This document shows, piece after piece, positions 8,101-10,327 of a DNA stretch of 10,327 nt; the first letter of the stretch is position 1; every line of letters begins with the position of its first letter. The DNA is from Sulfurihydrogenibium yellowstonense SS-5. Its GTDB lineage: Bacteria; Aquificota; Aquificia; Aquificales; Hydrogenothermaceae. The notes under the pieces are model-generated. The model was given only the letters and a program-made list of their open reading frames with translations, was not told the origin of the DNA and searched no databases. The stretch covers positions 1 through 10,327 of the forward strand of contig NZ_ABZS01000042.1 in NCBI RefSeq assembly GCF_000173615.1, in the 5' to 3' direction. The position numbers and the translations under genes are program-made.

Positions 8101-8302
8101 AAGAATTGAAGAAGGAGCTTTACCAAAAAAGACGGTTCAAAACGCTCTAAGAGCTATAAAACATATTGAAGACCCATTGAAAGCAATATCTATACTAAAA
8201 AATGAAATACCAAAAAATTTAGTTTATAAACAACATTTAGGTGTGATGCTAAATCAAGGTTATAAAAGAGAGGTTATATTATCACTGTATTTAGGAGCTT
8301 GA
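5147..8302 (+). CDS. PLD-nuclease / SF2 (SNF2-like) helicase fusion, restriction subunit
   Basis: A 1,051-residue two-part enzyme. Residues about 1-200 form a phospholipase D-like nuclease domain: H131-x-K133 in NLHAKLYIM, then GSSNFTQKGL (152-161) and NLEFNVEL. Only one HxK half-site is present and the usual Asp is absent, so an active site would need dimerisation. A superfamily 2 helicase follows: the Q-motif-like YQRQAV (250-255), Walker A DVVGLGKT (272-279), DESH box (347-350), SATPYNN (376-382), IIFTES (663-668), TTDVLSEGVNL (722-732) and the arginine-finger motif QRVGRVNRLD (752-761). The C-terminal 250 residues are charged and helical, with no recognised domain. Such proteins pair with Eco57I-like methyltransferases, as here, where they would translocate DNA and cut it. 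The ATG shares its bases with the previous stop (ATGA) and has no clear ribosome site, so translation probably depends on the TOPRIM gene. Confidence 0.88.
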   Translation: MNNTDLTFITNLPGQTLKDRFNALIKDTRFFDVLVGYFYVSGFYAIYKSLENTEKIRILIGISTTKQTYDLIEKGRHLSQKEAKELVEEEIIKEFEDSEDKKEVEEGILKFIEWISTGRLEIRAYPERNLHAKLYIMTFKEGDRDVGRVITGSSNFTQKGLVENLEFNVELKNISDYQYAKKKFEELWEDSVEVSEKFVQTIKNKTFINDSITPYELYLKFLYEYFKEELDSTQNLDTSNLPENFKNLEYQRQAVLNAKKIIEEHGGVFISDVVGLGKTYMTAMLVSQLGGNTMVIAPPSLLSRSNPGSWENVLRDFHIPFKAISIGKLEEALEEIEFREYKNIIIDESHRFRNESTKTYEKLAEICRGKRVILVSATPYNNSPKDILAQIKLFQNPRRSTIPGILDLESFFNELKGRIEKAKKSQDPEKFVEESKEVAKEIRDKVLKYIMIRRTRKDIETYFKEDLERNNLKFPQVNDPTPVLYQLNEIEDNAFMKTVELVAKRLKYARYTPLLYLKSQINTLKQSQKNMASFMKVLLVKRLESSFYAFNKTLDRFIKSYEGMLNAINQKGKVYISKRFSDKILEFLESDNDEEIEKLLNEGKAEEYDIHDFKENFIEDLKKDLDILKQIKSLWQDIERDPKLDVLIQELKNNPILKDKKVIIFTESKETAEYLTENLNKIFDNKVLLFHGGSSEEVRDKIIENFDDRSRVKKDDYRILVTTDVLSEGVNLHRSNIIINYDIPWNPTKIIQRVGRVNRLDTKFDEIYVYNFFPTAQVEDQIKLKQIARSKVEAFLNLLGGDAAILTEGESVKSYELFDKLTSKNFITDEDFEESELKYYRIIEKIRDENPDLFDKIKQLPKKARAGKKAENITNALLTFFRKGKLMKFYLSDKNKTQELDFLTAVKFFECDESQQKIIIPIEEFYNLLEKNKKEFIRATYEEEFIHHKPGKDSSKELLKHIKAIFKDRKKLTEEQEKYIDLIIERIEEGALPKKTVQNALRAIKHIEDPLKAISILKNEIPKNLVYKQHLGVMLNQGYKREVILSLYLGA
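8293..8297 (+). promoter_or_regulatory. Ribosome binding site of the methyltransferase gene
   Basis: AGGAG lies 6 nt before the ATG at 8304, inside the last codons of the helicase gene. Unlike the helicase, the methyltransferase has its own strong site. This would suit a restriction-modification locus, where the modifying subunit has to be made reliably. Confidence 0.7.
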
Positions 8303-8303
8303 T

Positions 8304-10327
8304 ATGAATGACAAACAAGCAAAAGAGCTTGTAAGAGATACGTTTGAAAGTGAGTTTAAAAAAGAAAAATTTGACAAGTTTATAACTGAACTTTTAAAGA
8401 AAAATTTTGATAGGAGTAAAGCTCTTCCAAAAAGAAGCGGAAATCAAGCGGTACCGGAAAAGTACAGAGACTTTATAACTTCTTGGGAAAGATTGGGGCG
8501 GTATGAAGACCCAGAAGGTAGAATCATAGACGTTCTTATCGTCTATCTTAAAAAAGGACAATCTTTATACAGGTCAAGAGTAGCACAGAGGAACTTTGTA
8601 GCTGATTACCTAAGGGGAAATCTTGGAACTAAATCCCTTAAAGATGCTGCACTTGTTGCTTTTGTATCTCCTGACGAGGAAGATTGGAGGTTTTCTTTTG
8701 TTAAATTAGAGTATAAAAAAGAAGATGGCAAAGTAAAAGAAGTACTTTCACCCGCTAAAAGATGGTCTTTTTTGGTAGGAAAAAATGAAAAGAGTCACAC
8801 CGCACAATCAAGATTTTTAGAGCTTTTAAAATCAGATAAAGAGCCAAGCTTAGAAGAGATTCAAAAAGCCTTTGATATAGAGACTATCACTAAGGAATTT
8901 TTCAAAGAGTATAGAGACCTATTTATCAAAACTAAGCTTGAACTTGATAAGATTGTAAAAGAAAATCCGGCTGTTAGAAAAGAATTTGAAGATAAAAATA
9001 TCAGCACTGTGTCCTTTGCTAAAAAGCTTCTTGGTCAAATAGTGTTTTTATACTTTTTACAGAAAAAAGGTTGGTTTGGTGTAGAGAAAGGTAAAGATTT
9101 TGGAACAGGTCCAAGAGATTTTATTAGAAGGCTTTTTAATGGTGAGTATATAAGCTATAAAAATTTTTATAACGAAGTGCTTGAACCTTTGTTTTACGAA
9201 GCTTTAAGAGTTGATAGAAGTTTTAACGACCATTACTACGATAAGCTTAATTGTAAAATTCCATTTTTAAACGGTGGACTTTTTGACCCGCCAAACGATT
9301 TTAATTGGGTGGATATAGACCTTCTAATTCCAAATGAACTGTTTTCAAACGAAGCTGAAAACGGCATTCTTGATGTGTTTGATAGGTATAACTTTACTGT
9401 AAATGAAGAAGAGCCGCTTGAAAAAGAAGTAGCACTCGACCCAGAGCTACTTGGTAAGATTTATGAAAAGCTCAACGCAATCAGAGAAGATAACTTTGAT
9501 GAGTATTTAAAAGCTCTAAAGTCTTCTGCCAAAGAAAATGAATTTAATAAAGAGTATGGAGTTTATTACACTCCAAGAGAAATTGTTCATTATATGTGTA
9601 GTGAAAGTCTTATTTATTACCTTGAATCTCAGTTAGATGGTAAGGTTAGTAGAGAAGATTTGGAAGTGTTTGTAAATTTTGCTGACTTGTTTATTGAAAA
9701 TGAAAAAGTGGCACAAAAGAAAGCTGAAAATGGTAATGAAAATACAAAATACAAATATAAAATTCCGGAAAGCATTATACAAAATGCAGAAAAAATTGAC
9801 AAACTGCTTGATGATTTGAAAATCTGCGACCCTGCTGTTGGTTCTGGAGCTTTTCCTGTTGGTATGCTTCATGAGATTGTAAAGTTAAGACAGCTTCTTT
9901 CTGTATATACAAAAAATAATCTTAACACATACGATTTAAAAAGGCATACGATAGAGAATTCTATCTACGGCGTAGATATAGACTCGGGAGCTATTGAGGT
10001 TTGTAAATTAAGGTTTTGGTTGTCTTTGGTTGTTGATGAGGAGTCTTTTAAGGATATAAAACCACTTCCAAACTTGGATTATAAGATAGTTAGAGGAAAT
10101 TCGTTAATTGGATTTCCTGAGGATTGGAGGAGCGATATAGGAAATAAGATTTCTGAGTTAGAAAGTAAATATTTCTCAGAGACACATCCAGATAGGAAAA
10201 AAGAGATAAAAAAGGAGTTGGATGCGTTAATTTTGAAAAGGCTTGAAAATTCTGAAGGAGTACTTGGATATAAGGTGGATTTTGATTTTAGATTGTTCTT
10301 TCCGCAAGTTTTTAAAGAAAAAGGCGG
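8304..10327 (+). CDS. Eco57I-like adenine-specific DNA methyltransferase, 3' end outside window
   Basis: Partial gene; 674 complete codons are visible and the frame is open to the right edge. The core is a class I SAM-dependent N6-adenine methyltransferase of the Eco57I/type IIG kind. YGVYYTPREIVHYM (418-431) precedes the SAM-binding motif I, DPAVGSGAFPVGML (509-522). YGVDIDSGAIEVCKLRFWLSL minus its last residue (555-574) holds the acidic residue that binds the SAM ribose. The catalytic NPPY motif should follow FFPQVFKEKGG and lies just outside the window, as does any target-recognition domain. Residues 50-170 are a conserved N-terminal block of these large methylases (QRNFVADYL, WRFSFVKLEY, AKRWSFLVG); I see no clear PD-(D/E)xK nuclease motif in it. 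The gene begins 1 nt after the helicase stop. It should methylate host DNA and direct the helicase-nuclease, but catalysis cannot be checked without the missing end. Confidence 0.92.
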   Translation, partial: MNDKQAKELVRDTFESEFKKEKFDKFITELLKKNFDRSKALPKRSGNQAVPEKYRDFITSWERLGRYEDPEGRIIDVLIVYLKKGQSLYRSRVAQRNFVADYLRGNLGTKSLKDAALVAFVSPDEEDWRFSFVKLEYKKEDGKVKEVLSPAKRWSFLVGKNEKSHTAQSRFLELLKSDKEPSLEEIQKAFDIETITKEFFKEYRDLFIKTKLELDKIVKENPAVRKEFEDKNISTVSFAKKLLGQIVFLYFLQKKGWFGVEKGKDFGTGPRDFIRRLFNGEYISYKNFYNEVLEPLFYEALRVDRSFNDHYYDKLNCKIPFLNGGLFDPPNDFNWVDIDLLIPNELFSNEAENGILDVFDRYNFTVNEEEPLEKEVALDPELLGKIYEKLNAIREDNFDEYLKALKSSAKENEFNKEYGVYYTPREIVHYMCSESLIYYLESQLDGKVSREDLEVFVNFADLFIENEKVAQKKAENGNENTKYKYKIPESIIQNAEKIDKLLDDLKICDPAVGSGAFPVGMLHEIVKLRQLLSVYTKNNLNTYDLKRHTIENSIYGVDIDSGAIEVCKLRFWLSLVVDEESFKDIKPLPNLDYKIVRGNSLIGFPEDWRSDIGNKISELESKYFSETHPDRKKEIKKELDALILKRLENSEGVLGYKVDFDFRLFFPQVFKEKG

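Noticed and set aside
9633..9872. Minus-strand open frame with hydrophobic product inside the methyltransferase
   Set aside because: Lys- and Glu-rich codons read backwards give Phe/Ile/Leu-rich products. The plus strand here encodes the linker and SAM-binding motif I of the methylase.
5147..10327. DISARM or BREX locus
   Set aside because: A PLD domain, a helicase and a methylase recall DISARM, but there they are separate genes with a DUF1998 protein. No DUF1998, PglZ, BrxL or Lon-like gene is visible.

Overview
The window (10,327 bp) is AT-rich, with Arg written mostly as AGA and proteins loaded with Lys and Glu. With the type of prepilin peptidase, DksA-like protein and GatA present, this points to a thermophilic bacterium, most plausibly the Aquificales (Hydrogenothermaceae, Sulfurihydrogenibium-like). 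The taxonomic call is an inference from composition and protein style; no database was searched.

Layout. (1) Positions 1-1535, minus strand: three tightly packed genes read leftwards. They encode a small membrane protein resembling AtpR/ATP-synthase subunit I, a four-helix PsiE-like membrane protein, and a type IV prepilin peptidase (PilD) that runs off the left edge. (2) Positions 1536-1596: a 61-bp divergent promoter region. (3) Positions 1597-3497, plus strand: a TraR/DksA-type zinc-finger regulator overlapping gatA, the catalytic subunit of the Asp-tRNA(Asn)/Glu-tRNA(Gln) amidotransferase. (4) Positions 3506-10327, plus strand: four genes that look like a defence island. They encode an OLD/AAA_15-type ABC ATPase, a small TOPRIM-like protein starting at TTG, a 1,051-residue PLD-nuclease/superfamily 2 helicase fusion, and an Eco57I-like adenine-specific DNA methyltransferase that runs off the right edge.

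From the DksA-like gene to the methyltransferase the genes are separated by at most 8 bp or overlap, with no visible terminator. The defence genes therefore look transcribed, at least partly, by readthrough from the gatA operon. The helicase and methyltransferase together resemble a restriction-modification machine split over two polypeptides: nuclease plus translocase in one, methylation and probably target recognition in the other. The ATPase/TOPRIM pair resembles a split OLD nuclease, as in PARIS (AriA/AriB) or the RloA/RloB pairs linked to restriction loci. Whether the four genes form one system or two adjacent ones cannot be decided from this sequence.

Every stretch longer than about 60 bp is covered by a gene. 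I see no RNA gene, CRISPR array, insertion sequence, attachment site or convincing terminator.
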